Assembly (NCBI GenBank): GCA_023268635.1 | Contig: JALQUB010000080.1 | Span: 1-64,000, forward strand | Reading direction: 5' to 3' | DNA length: 64,000 nt | Source of the DNA: Pseudomonadales bacterium | GTDB lineage: Bacteria > Pseudomonadota > Gammaproteobacteria > Pseudomonadales > Pseudohongiellaceae | In this document: one piece after another, positions 17,248-27,293 of the stretch | How the letters are laid out: each line of letters starts with the position of its first letter | How positions within the stretch are numbered: the first letter of the stretch is position 1 | Made by a program: the position numbers and the translations under genes | Notes under the pieces: generated by a model | Databases searched by the model: none | The model's input: only the letters and a program-made list of their open reading frames with translations | Told to the model about the DNA's origin: nothing

Positions 17248-19127
17248 TGGAAATTTTATTGCCAAGCGATCTCGCAGAAAACTTCCACTTCCTGCGGCCA
17301 TTCTGGTTACTAGCCATCATTCCGGCAGTGCTTTTCATCGCCGCATTATGGCGACTAAATAGTAACGTCACAGCATGGGATCGTGCGATTGACCGCGAGC
17401 TTCTCCCCTACTTATTAGATCGCTCGAAGAATGCATCACAACGCACGCCTCTTGTTTTATTATTCATCGTGTGGATTCTTAGCTGTGTCGCCCTAGCAGG
17501 ACCTGTGTGGGACAAGCTACCCCAGCCAGTGCAAAAACGTGAAGATGCGCTCGTCGTTATCCTAGACTTGTCATTATCGATGTTCGCACCCGACCACAGT
17601 CCCAGCCGCATTGATTTGGCGAAGCGCAAGCTACGTGACATTTTAGCGCTGCGAGACGAAGGGCAAACCGCGCTCGTCGTCTATGCCGGAGATGCTCACG
17701 CTGTCACTCCACTCACCGATGATGTTGTCACTATTGAGTCACTGGTACCCTCTTTAAGCCCGAACATCATGCCGCTATTTGGAAGCAATCCAATCGCCGC
17801 GCTAGAGATCGCCATAGAATTATTGAAAAACACCGACGGACAAAGCGGCAAAATTTTGCTCATGACCGATGGGATAGCTGGCTACGAAGAAGAGCAGCGC
17901 ATCGCTGAACTCCTAGATGGCACCGATAATGAGCTGCTAGTCATGGGGATCGGAACCGAAGAAGGCGCTCCGATTCGTACTACCGATGGCAATTTCCTGA
18001 CAGATGAACGCGGCACAATTATCGTGCCCAAGCTCAATAAAAATTTGCTCACCTCACTAGCCAATCGTGTAAACGGACGTTATCACGACATACAACTCGC
18101 TGATTCCGACCTCGCTTACCTATTGAGCGATGTAAACCCTGTCGACGACGAAGCGCTCTCTGACATCGAGGAAGAATTCGATGTTTGGTATGAATTTGGC
18201 CCTTGGCTGTTGCTGCTCGTTCTACCATTGGCCGCGTTGAGCTTCCGACGCGGTTGGCTTTTCGTCATTACACTGAGTATTGGCAGCAGCCTCCTATTCC
18301 CTAGCCAAGAACTTTATGCGCAGGATTTCGGGCCAACTGTCGACGTACAAATCAGCGATCAAGGCGACCCCCTCGCTGTTCCCGAGGAGGAGCCCGCGAC
18401 TTTTAGTTTTAGCGAAGCCTGGAAAAACTTATGGGAGACGCCCAATCAACGCGGCGCTAAAGCTTTTGCACAAGAAAATCACGCCGAGGCTGCCAGGCTC
18501 TTTGAAGACGGAAATTGGGCCGGCGCAGCCGCCTACCGCCAGGGAAATTATGAAGGCGCTATCGCCGCCTACTCCGCCAATGGCACTGCTGACGGTCACT
18601 ATAATCGTGCCAATGCTCTCGCTAAGAGCGGTAACTATGCCGAGGCAATTAGTGCCTACGAATTCGCCCTCAGCATAGAACCAGACCATGAGGACGCCAT
18701 CACGAATAAGGCCATTGTCGAACAATTGCTCCAACAGCAAGAAGCGGACAAAGCCGAGCAAGAAGAAGGCGAAAGCGACGAAGCCGAATCACAACAAAAT
18801 TCCGATAGCGAACAGAACGACCAACAAGAGAACAGCGAACAACAAGACCAAGAGAGCCAAGAAGGTAATCAAGATCAGCAAGAGCAGCAACAACAGGAAC
18901 AGCAACAGGCTCCGGACGAACAAGAAAACTCTGAATCTAACAGTGAGCAAAACACGCCAAGTGATACTCAGAATGAAGAATTCGAGGAACAGCAGGCTGT
19001 TGAACAATGGCTGCGCCGAATCGATGACGATCCAGGTGAGTTGCTGCGCAGGAAGTTCCGGTATCAATATCGTCAGCGACAACTTAACGGCACTGCGAAT
19101 GCCCAAGATGGTGGCCAGATATGGTAA
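17247..19127 (+). CDS. BatB-BatC fusion: VWA domain, TPR repeats and Glu/Gln-rich linker
   Basis: Residues 1-335 are BatB-like: membrane helices near 15-35 and 66-86, a VWA domain with DLSLS (107-111) and LMTDGIAG (205-212), and a helix near 318-334. A further hydrophobic stretch (337-350) leads to a TPR region (about 403-500) with AKAFAQ, GNYEGAIAAY and GNYAEAISAYEFAL, as in BatC. Residues 497-585 are low complexity, dominated by Glu, Gln, Ser and Asn with Gln runs. The protein closes with a conserved BatC-type end, QWLRRIDDDPGELLRRKF (587-604). In Bacteroides batB and batC are separate genes. The 3' end overlaps batD by 7 bp. Confidence 0.87.
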   Translation: MEILLPSDLAENFHFLRPFWLLAIIPAVLFIAALWRLNSNVTAWDRAIDRELLPYLLDRSKNASQRTPLVLLFIVWILSCVALAGPVWDKLPQPVQKREDALVVILDLSLSMFAPDHSPSRIDLAKRKLRDILALRDEGQTALVVYAGDAHAVTPLTDDVVTIESLVPSLSPNIMPLFGSNPIAALEIAIELLKNTDGQSGKILLMTDGIAGYEEEQRIAELLDGTDNELLVMGIGTEEGAPIRTTDGNFLTDERGTIIVPKLNKNLLTSLANRVNGRYHDIQLADSDLAYLLSDVNPVDDEALSDIEEEFDVWYEFGPWLLLLVLPLAALSFRRGWLFVITLSIGSSLLFPSQELYAQDFGPTVDVQISDQGDPLAVPEEEPATFSFSEAWKNLWETPNQRGAKAFAQENHAEAARLFEDGNWAGAAAYRQGNYEGAIAAYSANGTADGHYNRANALAKSGNYAEAISAYEFALSIEPDHEDAITNKAIVEQLLQQQEADKAEQEEGESDEAESQQNSDSEQNDQQENSEQQDQESQEGNQDQQEQQQQEQQQAPDEQENSESNSEQNTPSDTQNEEFEEQQAVEQWLRRIDDDPGELLRRKFRYQYRQRQLNGTANAQDGGQIW

Positions 19128-20872
19128 GACTATTTTCCATCATAATTCTGGCTCTGGCGTTAGCCGGCGGCTCACTCCATGCCCAAGAGATTGAATTAAG
19201 TGTTGACCGGACAGAACTGGCACGTGGAGAAACCCTCACGCTTACCATTCGGGTTTTTGATCAACGCCAGGGAATGCAGCTCGATTTGACTCCCCTCACG
19301 CAAGATTTTGATGTTCTAGGCACCCGAACCTCTAGTCAGATTCGCAGCATCAATGGCGTCACCGAATCTTGGACGGACTACGTTGTCACCCTATTCCCCG
19401 AGAAAGAAGGCGAGCTAGTCATTCCCGAACTCTCGATCCTCGACCAAACCAGTGAAGCTATACCCATCAAGGTCATTAACGCAGGTCCTCGCTCCAATCA
19501 AAGCGACGATGAGCTCTACCTCGAGATCGAGGTGAATAAAGAGTCTGTGTATGTACAAGAGCAGTTGCTCTTCACAGTTCGGCTGTTCTACACCATCAAT
19601 GGAATCCGTAATCCAATCTTCACAGAGTTGGAAATGGAAAACACCGTCACTCAGCTCATCGGCTCTCCGAATCAATATGAGCGACTCATTGACGGCGAAC
19701 GTTACGGAGTCTACGAAAAGCGTTACGTCATTTTCCCGCAGCGCAGCGGACCGCTCGAAATACCCGACATATTATTCCGCGGCGAAGTAACCGACGGTTC
19801 TAGTAACTTCGTATTCCGCAACATGAACACTCGACGTGTCACTGCCTTCATTGAAGGCATTACGATCGACGTGAAAGAGCGCCCTGCAGCGGCGCCGAGT
19901 GGCGAAGGTTGGCTGCCGGTGACTGGACTCACACTAGAAGAATCATGGAGTGGCGATATAGATTCCTTGAAAATAGGCGACAGTGTAGTCCGCACGATTA
20001 CTTTGCGCGCTGAAGGCTTAGACGGTGCACTGCTCCCTCCCTTTTCACCCGAGAAAATCCCTGGACTAAATCTATATCCCGATCCAGCGGACATCTCCAG
20101 AAGCTTCGTCGATGGCAGCATAGTGGGAACTCGCGTAGAACAGAGCACTTATGTTGCGCTAGAAGCGGGTGTCATCGAAGTTCCCGAACTCGCCATTCCA
20201 TGGTGGGATATTAATTCAGACAGCGCAAAAATCGCCACGCTACCGGCCATGCAGATTGAAGTCGCCACCATCGACGGTATAGTGCCTTCAGAACAAGCTG
20301 TGGCGAGCACCGAGGATATCCAACAGCTACTCAGTAATGATCCTGTTGTAGACCAAGCGATGATCGATGCTCAGGCAGAGGCTGATGTGATCGAGGTCAA
20401 CCGAAAATTTGTTGCGGTTACACAATGGCTACTCGCGCTCATAATCGCCACCGTGCTTTTACTCATGGCCTATCGACGATACGGTGATGCAGTACGGCAT
20501 CAGTTCTCAGAATGGCGCCTAAACAGAACTCCTGCACGAAACGAGTCAGCTGCTTATTCTATTTTAAAAAAGGCCTGTCAGCGCAACGAAGCACGAGCAA
20601 TACGTGACGGACTTATCTTGTGGGGCCAACATTATTGCGAAGACTCGGAGATTCGTAGTCTCGAAGATCTCATCAGGAACTGTGCTTCAGAAGAGCTCGC
20701 TCGCGCAACACTCACTCTTCAAAGCTCGCTATTCGATCCTAAATCCAGCAGCAGTTTCAATAGCGGAGAACTCAATTCTCTGATCTTACGTTTGAGACGC
20801 GAGAGAAAGGCTCAGACCAAAAAAGCCAATAAGATCGCCCCTTACCAACTTCCGCCCTTGTATCGAAGCTAG
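19121..20872 (+). CDS. BatD-like oxygen tolerance protein
   Basis: This 583-residue protein begins with a clear signal peptide (hydrophobic core about 5-17, likely cleavage after LHA-Q). A long beta-rich periplasmic region follows, with SVDRTELARGETLTLTI near the N-terminus and repeated Ig-like segments. One membrane helix (about 440-457) precedes a basic cytoplasmic tail. This is the usual BatD layout. BatA, BatB and BatD are thought to form an inner-membrane complex with MoxR; the function is inferred from oxidative-stress phenotypes in other bacteria. It is the last Bat gene; yciH starts at the next base after its stop. Confidence 0.85.
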   Translation: MVRLFSIIILALALAGGSLHAQEIELSVDRTELARGETLTLTIRVFDQRQGMQLDLTPLTQDFDVLGTRTSSQIRSINGVTESWTDYVVTLFPEKEGELVIPELSILDQTSEAIPIKVINAGPRSNQSDDELYLEIEVNKESVYVQEQLLFTVRLFYTINGIRNPIFTELEMENTVTQLIGSPNQYERLIDGERYGVYEKRYVIFPQRSGPLEIPDILFRGEVTDGSSNFVFRNMNTRRVTAFIEGITIDVKERPAAAPSGEGWLPVTGLTLEESWSGDIDSLKIGDSVVRTITLRAEGLDGALLPPFSPEKIPGLNLYPDPADISRSFVDGSIVGTRVEQSTYVALEAGVIEVPELAIPWWDINSDSAKIATLPAMQIEVATIDGIVPSEQAVASTEDIQQLLSNDPVVDQAMIDAQAEADVIEVNRKFVAVTQWLLALIIATVLLLMAYRRYGDAVRHQFSEWRLNRTPARNESAAYSILKKACQRNEARAIRDGLILWGQHYCEDSEIRSLEDLIRNCASEELARATLTLQSSLFDPKSSSSFNSGELNSLILRLRRERKAQTKKANKIAPYQLPPLYRS

Positions 20873-21241
20873 ATGTCTCATATGGGAACTTCACGCCTCG
20901 TTTATTCCACATCTAATCCGAGTTGTGCCCAGAATTGCTCACGCTGCGGCAAGGCATTGCGCAAATGCAGCTGCGCAGAATCTAAACCGGACACGCCCAA
21001 AGATGGTGTCGTACGCATAAGCAGGCAAACGAAGGGAAGGAAAGGAAAAGGAGTCTGCTTGATCACCGGAGTGCCCCTGAGCGGCGATGAGCTAGCTAGC
21101 TTAGCGAAGCAGCTAAAAGCGCAATGCGGCACCGGAGGCACAGTGAAAGAAGGTGTCATCGAGATTCAAGGCGATCACAGAGAGACTCTCCTCGCCTCGC
21201 TTCAAAAACGATTCGATAAAGTTAAACTAGCCGGCGGCTAG
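20873..21241 (+). CDS. yciH: Sui1/eIF1-like translation factor YciH
   Basis: The 122-residue protein carries the Sui1 fold: [36 protein letters not shown] and the terminal KVKLAGG, matching E. coli YciH, which affects start-codon fidelity and stress translation. Residues 17-33 contain a Cys cluster (C-x3-C-x2-C, then CSC) that could bind zinc; E. coli YciH lacks it, but similar clusters occur in other gammaproteobacterial homologues. The ATG follows the batD stop directly; a second ATG three codons on (SRLVYST follows) is an alternative. The stop shares the tetranucleotide CTAG with the convergent purF stop. Confidence 0.9.
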   Translation: MSHMGTSRLVYSTSNPSCAQNCSRCGKALRKCSCAESKPDTPKDGVVRISRQTKGRKGKGVCLITGVPLSGDELASLAKQLKAQCGTGGTVKEGVIEIQGDHRETLLASLQKRFDKVKLAGG

Positions 21242-22797
21242 ATATCATTATCTAGCTCAGCGACCTGCTCTTCGGATAAATGATCCTGGTCAATGTGCTG
21301 TGAAGACTTACCCCCTTTCGAAGATCGAGACGATTTAGCCTGATCATTACGCTTATTTTCTAAGCGGCGTAGGTAAACCTCATCCACATCACCCGTTACA
21401 TATTCACCATTAAATACAGAACACTCGAAGCGCGACACACGTGGATTACCCTCCGCCGCCGCCGAAATGAGATCCTCAAGATCTTGGTAGATGAGCCAGT
21501 CAGCACCGATCGCCTCTTGCACTTCTAATTCCGTCTTGCCGGATGCTATCAACTCTGCCGCTGCAGGCATATCGATGCCATAGACATTGGGATATCGAAC
21601 CGCAGGTGCCGCTGACGCGAAGTAGACATTGTTAGCGCCAGCGTCTCTCGCCATCTGAATAATCTGCTTACAAGTAGTACCTCGAACGATTGAGTCATCT
21701 ACCAACAGGACGTTCTTACCGCGGAATTCCAAATCGATCGCATTGAGTTTTTGGCGAACACTCTTCTTTCGCTCACTCTGACCAGGCATGATAAATGTCC
21801 GCCCGATATAACGATTCTTTACAAAACCTTCTCGGAATTTAACCCCTAACTTGTTGGCGAGCTCCAATGCGGAAGTACGACTTGTATCCGGAATGGGTAT
21901 GACCACATCGATATCGTGATCAGGGCGTTGGCGTAATAGCTTCTCGGCCAGTTTCTCCCCCATCCTGAGTCTTGCCTTGTACACAGAAATGCCATCCATT
22001 AAGGAATCCGGCCTCGCGAAATAGACGTGCTCGAAAATGCAGGGCGCGAGCTCACCGGCTTCAGTGCAGATTTGTGAATGGAACTGTCCGTCGGCATCGA
22101 TGTACACAGCCTCGCCCGGAGCAACATCGCGCTCGAGGCTGAACCCTTGAGAATCCAGGGCAACACTCTCCGACGCAATCATATATTCGCGGCCACTCCC
22201 GTCCTGTTTAGCTCGAGAACCATACACGAGCGGCCTGATACCATTGCGATCACGGAATCCGACAATACCGTAACCAGTAATCATAACTAGCGCCGCGAAG
22301 CCTCCTCGGCATCGATTGTGCACACCCGCCACTGCCGCAAAGATATCTTCGGGCAAGGGCTTCATCTTATTCCTGCGCTGCAATTCATGAGCGAAGATAT
22401 TTAACAACACCTCCGAATCAGAATCGGTATTGATATGGCGAAGGTCTTCCTTGAATAAATCACGGCTGAGCTCTTTGCAATTTGTAAGGTTGCCGTTATG
22501 CGCGAGGGCGAGCCCATAGGGGCTATTGACGTAGAAAGGTTGAGCTAACGCTGGACTGGACGAACCGGCGGTCGGGTAACGAACGTGACCTATCCCCATC
22601 TGCCCGGTGAGTCTGCGCATATGGCGCGTACGGAAAACGTCTTTAACGAGACCGTTGTCCTTCCGCAGGTTCAGCTTGCCTTTGTCACAAGTCATAATGC
22701 CCGCAGCATCTTGACCACGGTGCTGCAACACCGTCAAAGTATCATAAAGGCAGACACCGATATCATGGTCCGAAACAACACCGACTAAACCGCACAT
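21238..22797 (-). CDS. purF: Amidophosphoribosyltransferase
   Basis: This is the first committed step of purine synthesis: PRPP plus glutamine gives phosphoribosylamine. The protein has 519 residues. The N-terminal Ntn-hydrolase domain starts MCGLVGVV, so Cys2 becomes the N-terminal nucleophile; [11 protein letters not shown] and the RYPTAG glutaminase segment follow. The PRPP-binding motif is [13 protein letters not shown] in the C-terminal phosphoribosyltransferase domain. A hydrophilic tail of about 38 residues, rich in Ser, Lys and Gln, extends past the usual end. It lies downstream of cvpA, the classical purine operon order. Confidence 0.97.
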   Translation of the reverse strand: MCGLVGVVSDHDIGVCLYDTLTVLQHRGQDAAGIMTCDKGKLNLRKDNGLVKDVFRTRHMRRLTGQMGIGHVRYPTAGSSSPALAQPFYVNSPYGLALAHNGNLTNCKELSRDLFKEDLRHINTDSDSEVLLNIFAHELQRRNKMKPLPEDIFAAVAGVHNRCRGGFAALVMITGYGIVGFRDRNGIRPLVYGSRAKQDGSGREYMIASESVALDSQGFSLERDVAPGEAVYIDADGQFHSQICTEAGELAPCIFEHVYFARPDSLMDGISVYKARLRMGEKLAEKLLRQRPDHDIDVVIPIPDTSRTSALELANKLGVKFREGFVKNRYIGRTFIMPGQSERKKSVRQKLNAIDLEFRGKNVLLVDDSIVRGTTCKQIIQMARDAGANNVYFASAAPAVRYPNVYGIDMPAAAELIASGKTELEVQEAIGADWLIYQDLEDLISAAAEGNPRVSRFECSVFNGEYVTGDVDEVYLRRLENKRNDQAKSSRSSKGGKSSQHIDQDHLSEEQVAELDNDI

Positions 22798-22881
22798 ATC
22801 CTATCCCCCAAAAGCCTTAGCTGTCCCAGTAGCATACTCTTAAACTCCGCATAGTTTTTATCAGAGCTCACAAATTGTTCT

Positions 22882-23409
22882 TCAAATAACCGGCTGCGTT
22901 TCATCCACAGGCATCACAGGCATGACGGGCTGAATTATTCCCGAACCCCATTCGATAGCTTCCTTCGCCCTTGCGATACCGACCGACTCTACCCAGAACT
23001 GTTTCGTACCGAGAAATGGCTCGGTGAAGTAAACGCAAAGCATAATAATGAGGGCGCCACGAGCTAGACCGAAGCCGCCGCCCGCCAGTCGATCGAGCAA
23101 TTGCAAGCCCGTGAAATTGAGTATTTTTTGCAGCAAAGCAATAAGCCATGAGCCAATAATCATGACGCCGAAGAACAGCAATGCTGAAGCCAACGCGAGA
23201 CGAACAGGTGCACTCGCAATCATCTCGCTCATTTGCAATGCAAGGACTTGGCTATAGCGGAGAATGGCGACGATCGCCAATACCAACGTCGCGAGAGACA
23301 TCACCTCTTTGATCAGTCCACGCCACAGACCCAGTAACCCAGACAGTATAACGATCGTGAATATCGCGATGTCGATCTGGCTAAGAGCTTGCGGTATGGT
23401 GGCCGGCAT
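22882..23409 (-). CDS. cvpA: CvpA family membrane protein
   Basis: This is a 175-residue polytopic inner-membrane protein with four hydrophobic segments (about 11-29, 31-52, 65-86 and 103-125). The first carries the family feature FTIVILSGLLGLWRGLIKE. CvpA is needed for colicin V production and has been linked to envelope homeostasis; its biochemical activity is unknown. The ATG overlaps the stop of the SPOR-domain gene by one base. purF follows 84 bp downstream. Confidence 0.93.
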   Translation of the reverse strand: MPATIPQALSQIDIAIFTIVILSGLLGLWRGLIKEVMSLATLVLAIVAILRYSQVLALQMSEMIASAPVRLALASALLFFGVMIIGSWLIALLQKILNFTGLQLLDRLAGGGFGLARGALIIMLCVYFTEPFLGTKQFWVESVGIARAKEAIEWGSGIIQPVMPVMPVDETQPVI

Positions 23410-24080
23410 CAGAATAGAGCCTCTAATTGGTATTTCTTCACAAGTCCATCGTGACCCTGTTCAGAGTGCAGTTGATCTCGGAGACGCTGAGCTTCGACGC
23501 GATCAAGCACCGGCCCGACAAACACGGTGGCTAGCTCTTGAGAGCCGCGCAAACTACGCTGTTCATAGGCTTTAAACCCGTCTGAGAGTAATCGTTCTAC
23601 CAGCGCACTCGCGTTGCCCAAATCGGCGAACGAACCGACCTGCACCACCCAACCCTCTGGCAATCCGTCTGCATCCAGCTTAGGCTGTGATGGTTCTTCG
23701 CTGACCGCGATCGGACTTTGTTGAATATCGGTATTCCCGGCACTGTCCACCAACTCAGTAAGATCTATCACCCTCGCCGGCGCGTCTAGGTCGGCGCTAT
23801 CAGCCTGCTCGACGACTTGTTGTTCCACAATTGTCGCTGAATTATTCGTTGCTCGATCATCCGAAAGCATGACCGGCCTAGTCTGGCGCGGTTCAGGCAA
23901 TAACGTGATTATTGGTTTCTCTGGAATTCGACTGTCGACCTGGGGCTGATAACTGCCTTCACCATCGAATAGCTGCGGAAGGATAATAAGCGCAAGCACG
24001 AATAAGACCACGCTGCCAATGACGCGGCGTTTTCTGCCACCGCCAGTCTCTGCTGTCTCTCGCTGCAATGTCACTTTCAT
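23409..24080 (-). CDS. SPOR-domain protein (DedD-like)
   Basis: The 223-residue protein has a basic N-terminus (GRKRR), one membrane helix (about 21-37), a variable linker, and a C-terminal SPOR domain (about 143-222) starting GWVVQVGSF and containing ATVFVGPV. SPOR domains bind denuded septal glycan, and DedD in this genomic position is a division-associated protein. It lies between folC and cvpA, exactly as dedD does in E. coli and Pseudomonas. The overall sequence is divergent, so the symbol is withheld. Confidence 0.88.
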   Translation of the reverse strand: MKVTLQRETAETGGGRKRRVIGSVVLFVLALIILPQLFDGEGSYQPQVDSRIPEKPIITLLPEPRQTRPVMLSDDRATNNSATIVEQQVVEQADSADLDAPARVIDLTELVDSAGNTDIQQSPIAVSEEPSQPKLDADGLPEGWVVQVGSFADLGNASALVERLLSDGFKAYEQRSLRGSQELATVFVGPVLDRVEAQRLRDQLHSEQGHDGLVKKYQLEALF

Positions 24081-24096
24081 GCCTCGCTGAAATTGA

Positions 24097-25428
24097 CTAG
24101 CTTAATAAAGTATTACTGACTGCTGATCTGAGGTTTGGGAGCGCATAAACCTCGGCCAAAGTATGAAATGAGCCTGTAACGACAACTATCGCGTCTTCGC
24201 CAGCCTCATCATCACAGGCGTCGCGAAAAGCCTCAGACACCGTTTCATGGCAATGGAGCCGAGCATTTGGTGAGCTGTTACGAATCCTCGCCTCCAAGCC
24301 CTCTAACGCCTGCGCCCTCTCACCTTCAAAGGCGGCAATATACCAGATATCGACCACGGATTCTAAACATTGCACTATCTGTTCTATATCTTTATCGGCC
24401 ATTGCAGCAAAAACCAGGTGTACCCGTACGCTAGGATATTCACGCCCCAGTGAGGCGGCCAATAGTTCAGCTGAAGCCGCATTATGCGCCACATCCAAGA
24501 CCACCCTCCGCTTACTCCGCTCCTCCGTCCTTCTCTCGAATCTACCGGCAAGCCGCAGCTCACACAGGGCTGCCACTAAGACTTCAGGTGAAGGAAGAGC
24601 CTCCAGCAGCTGCAATCCCTGAAAGGCGGCTACTACATTATCCAGATTGAGTTCGGGAATAGGTAAGTCGGCCAAGCGAACAACTTCGCCGTGCACCGTT
24701 CGGCAAGACAATTTCCAAGTATCTCCAGACCGCTCGCTGCTGAAATCACGATCTATAATCGCGGAGAGACAAGCGAGTTCTGTCGCACGCGCGATCACCG
24801 ACTTTGGAGGGTCTCGATCGGCAAGAACGAAGGGGACGCCTCGTCGTAAAATTCCTGCTTTTTCGGCACCAATACTTTCACGCCCTTTGCCCAACCAATC
24901 TTCGTGATCAAGACTGATATTGGTGATAATACAGAGGTCAGGATCCACGATGTTGACAGCATCCAGCCGCCCTCCCAATCCCACTTCCAAGAGTGCAAAA
25001 TCGAGGCTTGATTCAGAGAACAACATCAGGGCGGCGAGCGTGGTGTACTCGAAGTAACTCAGGGAATCATCGCCCCGCCCCGCTTCGATACGCGTAAAGC
25101 ATTCGACGATCTGCTTGTCAGTTGCATTCTCGCCGCGGAGTCGAATTCGTTCGTTGAAATGAAGAATATGTGGTGAGGTGTAGGAACCCGTCGCATAGCC
25201 AGCCGCTTCAAGCACGGACTCTAAGGCTTTGACTGTAGAACCTTTGCCATTGGTTCCTGCTACGGTGATAACTCGAGTCGCAGGTTTAAGGAGATGCAAG
25301 CGCTTCGCGACTCGCCGAACCCTATCCAAACCGAGTTCTATCTCATGTGGATGAATGAGCGAGATGTAATCCAGCCACTTCTCGAGGCTAGCCGTCGAAT
25401 GAGGTACGACGCCCGAATTCGCGGTCAC
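24097..25428 (-). CDS. folC: Folylpolyglutamate synthase / dihydrofolate synthase
   Basis: It adds glutamate to dihydropteroate and extends folate polyglutamates. The start is placed at GTG 25428, just past the accD stop (25436), with GGAGG inside the last accD codons; the frame continues upstream but inside accD. This gives 443 residues, beginning shortly before SLEKWLDYISLIHP. Visible are the P-loop VAGTNGKGST, SYTSPHILHFNERIRL, GLGGRLDAVNIV with metal-binding residues, and DVAHNAASAELL near the C-terminal domain. The spacing from GGAGG to the GTG is long (12 bases), so the exact start is uncertain. Confidence 0.94.
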   Translation of the reverse strand: MTANSGVVPHSTASLEKWLDYISLIHPHEIELGLDRVRRVAKRLHLLKPATRVITVAGTNGKGSTVKALESVLEAAGYATGSYTSPHILHFNERIRLRGENATDKQIVECFTRIEAGRGDDSLSYFEYTTLAALMLFSESSLDFALLEVGLGGRLDAVNIVDPDLCIITNISLDHEDWLGKGRESIGAEKAGILRRGVPFVLADRDPPKSVIARATELACLSAIIDRDFSSERSGDTWKLSCRTVHGEVVRLADLPIPELNLDNVVAAFQGLQLLEALPSPEVLVAALCELRLAGRFERRTEERSKRRVVLDVAHNAASAELLAASLGREYPSVRVHLVFAAMADKDIEQIVQCLESVVDIWYIAAFEGERAQALEGLEARIRNSSPNARLHCHETVSEAFRDACDDEAGEDAIVVVTGSFHTLAEVYALPNLRSAVSNTLLS

Positions 25429-25435
25429 GCGGACA

Positions 25436-26389
25436 CTATGCCTCCGAATCGGAAGCCAACCCGGCCCCTTCACTGACTAAGGCTTCCGCCTCTTGTTCGG
25501 ATTCGATTTGGTTGGCCTTACCGCTAAGATGACGACGAGAATGCATCAGCTTATCCAACAAAGAAGCGACCTTTGCGGGCAAGTCGCCACGGGCAACAAT
25601 CATATCGATGGCGCCATGTTCCAGCAGGAATTCGCTGCGCTGGAAACCCTCGGGGAGTTTCACCCGCACTGTTTGGCGAATTACGTCAGGGCCAGTAAAT
25701 CCGACCAACGCATTCGGCTCAGCAATATTTACGTCACCAAGCATCGCTAGACTCGCCGAGACACCGCCATAAACAGGATCTACCAAGATAGAGATGTAAG
25801 GGAGACACTCTTGTTTCAATTTTTCCAAGGCAGCCGCAGTCTTAGCCATTTGCATGAGGGAGATGAGTGCTTCCTGCATACGTGCTCCTCCACTGGTGGA
25901 AAAACACACGAGCGGGAGACCTTCTGCGATACAAGTATTTACTGCTTGGGTGAATTTTTCACCGACAACGGCACCCATGGAGCCACCGATGAAATTAAAT
26001 TCGAATGCCACTGCAATCAACGGCTCACCGCGTAATGTACCGCGCATGGCCACTAAGGCGTCTTTCTCACCTGTGGACTTCTGCGCAGCGCTAAGTCGAT
26101 CTTTATAGCGCTTTAAGTCTTTGAATTTGAGGATATCAACCGGCGCGAGATCCGCAAACAATTCCGTCTGGCTGCCCTCGTCGAGGAACAGGTCTAAGCG
26201 GCGGCGCGCAGTAATGCGCAGATGATGGTCGCATTTCGGGCAGACATCGGAGTTCTCGCTCAACGACTTCTCGTAGAGCATCGCGTCGCAACGCGGGCAT
26301 TTCTTCCAGACTCCTTCGGGAACCGCAGACTTCTTGCCGTCGCGAGATGCAGTCCCTATGGAGGGGAGTATCTTGTCTATCCAACTCAT
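25436..26389 (-). CDS. accD: Acetyl-CoA carboxylase carboxyltransferase beta subunit
   Basis: With AccA it transfers the carboxyl group from biotin to acetyl-CoA, forming malonyl-CoA for fatty acid synthesis. The protein has 317 residues. The N-terminal Cys4 zinc ribbon uses Cys31, Cys34, Cys50 and Cys53. The crotonase-fold core carries [37 protein letters not shown] and [12 protein letters not shown]. The C-terminal tail is acidic. It sits between trpA and folC, the arrangement common in gammaproteobacteria. Confidence 0.97.
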   Translation of the reverse strand: MSWIDKILPSIGTASRDGKKSAVPEGVWKKCPRCDAMLYEKSLSENSDVCPKCDHHLRITARRRLDLFLDEGSQTELFADLAPVDILKFKDLKRYKDRLSAAQKSTGEKDALVAMRGTLRGEPLIAVAFEFNFIGGSMGAVVGEKFTQAVNTCIAEGLPLVCFSTSGGARMQEALISLMQMAKTAAALEKLKQECLPYISILVDPVYGGVSASLAMLGDVNIAEPNALVGFTGPDVIRQTVRVKLPEGFQRSEFLLEHGAIDMIVARGDLPAKVASLLDKLMHSRRHLSGKANQIESEQEAEALVSEGAGLASDSEA

Positions 26390-26450
26390 CGATTAAATCC
26401 TTTATCCGAATTCGAGTATTTTGCTCGATTCTACCTACGCCTTCGCGTAT

Positions 26451-27266
26451 TTATAAACAATCCAACGCCTCTCGCGCTGTTGCAATCACCGTAGTCACCT
26501 CCGCCAATTGCTCTTCACTGATTTCATTCGCAGGCGACAGCTTGGCGACTCTCTCTACGAGGGCGCTGCCTATGATAACACCATCGGCCAACTCGCCCAT
26601 CGAACGAGCGCTTTCAGCGTCTTTGATCCCAAAACCTATAACAATGGGCAAATCCGTAAGCCTGCGTAACTTTTCAATATTTTGGCGAACCGACGCGGTA
26701 TCTAGCAGAGCCGCACCCGTAACTCCCTTCAGAGACACATAATACAGATAACCGCTGCAACTCGCGGCTATTTGTGCGGCACGCTTATCGGTCGTCGTTG
26801 GTGCCACGAGGAATATCGTATCGATTTCTCGACTATCGAGCAGCGTCTTGAACTCAGTCGCCTCGTTAGGAGGTAGATCGACGATCAGAACACCATCTAC
26901 GCCCGCCAAAGAAGCACGTTCCACGAATTGTTCGTAGCCCATGATTTCAACAGGGTTTAAGTAGCCCATTAGTACGATCGGTGTTTTCGCGTCACGCGCA
27001 CGAAATTGAGTCACCAAATCCAGCACCGCTGTCAATGTAGTCCCAACTGCCAATGATCGCTCAACACCCAACTGAATTACCGGGCCATCTGAGCTAGGAT
27101 CACTGAATGGGATCCCCAACTCGATAATATCCGCACCTTCTTCGACTAGCTTGTGCATCAAGCGCAGCGTGGTGTCTAAATTCGGATCTCCGGCTACGAC
27201 ATAAGGAATGAGCAGTTTCCGGCCGCTCTCTGCTGCGGCAGCGCTGACTACACGAATTCGGTTCAT
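26451..27266 (-). CDS. trpA: Tryptophan synthase alpha chain
   Basis: It cleaves indole-3-glycerol phosphate to indole, which is channelled to TrpB. The protein has 271 residues. The catalytic pair falls at the same numbers as in E. coli: Glu49 in IIELGIPFSDP and Asp60. GVDGVLIVDLPPNE, VAPTTTDKR and GFGIKDAESA (phosphate site) are also seen. It lies 27 bp after trpB and 61 bp before accD. No trpE, trpD or trpC is in the window, so the pathway is split. Confidence 0.97.
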   Translation of the reverse strand: MNRIRVVSAAAAESGRKLLIPYVVAGDPNLDTTLRLMHKLVEEGADIIELGIPFSDPSSDGPVIQLGVERSLAVGTTLTAVLDLVTQFRARDAKTPIVLMGYLNPVEIMGYEQFVERASLAGVDGVLIVDLPPNEATEFKTLLDSREIDTIFLVAPTTTDKRAAQIAASCSGYLYYVSLKGVTGAALLDTASVRQNIEKLRRLTDLPIVIGFGIKDAESARSMGELADGVIIGSALVERVAKLSPANEISEEQLAEVTTVIATAREALDCL

Positions 27267-27293
27267 GAAAATTTATCTCTTTTTGTGAGCTGC

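Noticed and set aside
18688-19194. Long Lys/Asn/Thr-rich forward frame of 168 residues
   Set aside because: It is an out-of-frame reading of the Glu/Gln-rich codons of the BatB-BatC gene; repetitive codons avoid stops in other frames.
20923-20974. Novel zinc finger in YciH
   Set aside because: A Cys cluster before the Sui1 domain is known in other gammaproteobacterial YciH proteins, so it is recorded as a feature note and not as a novelty.
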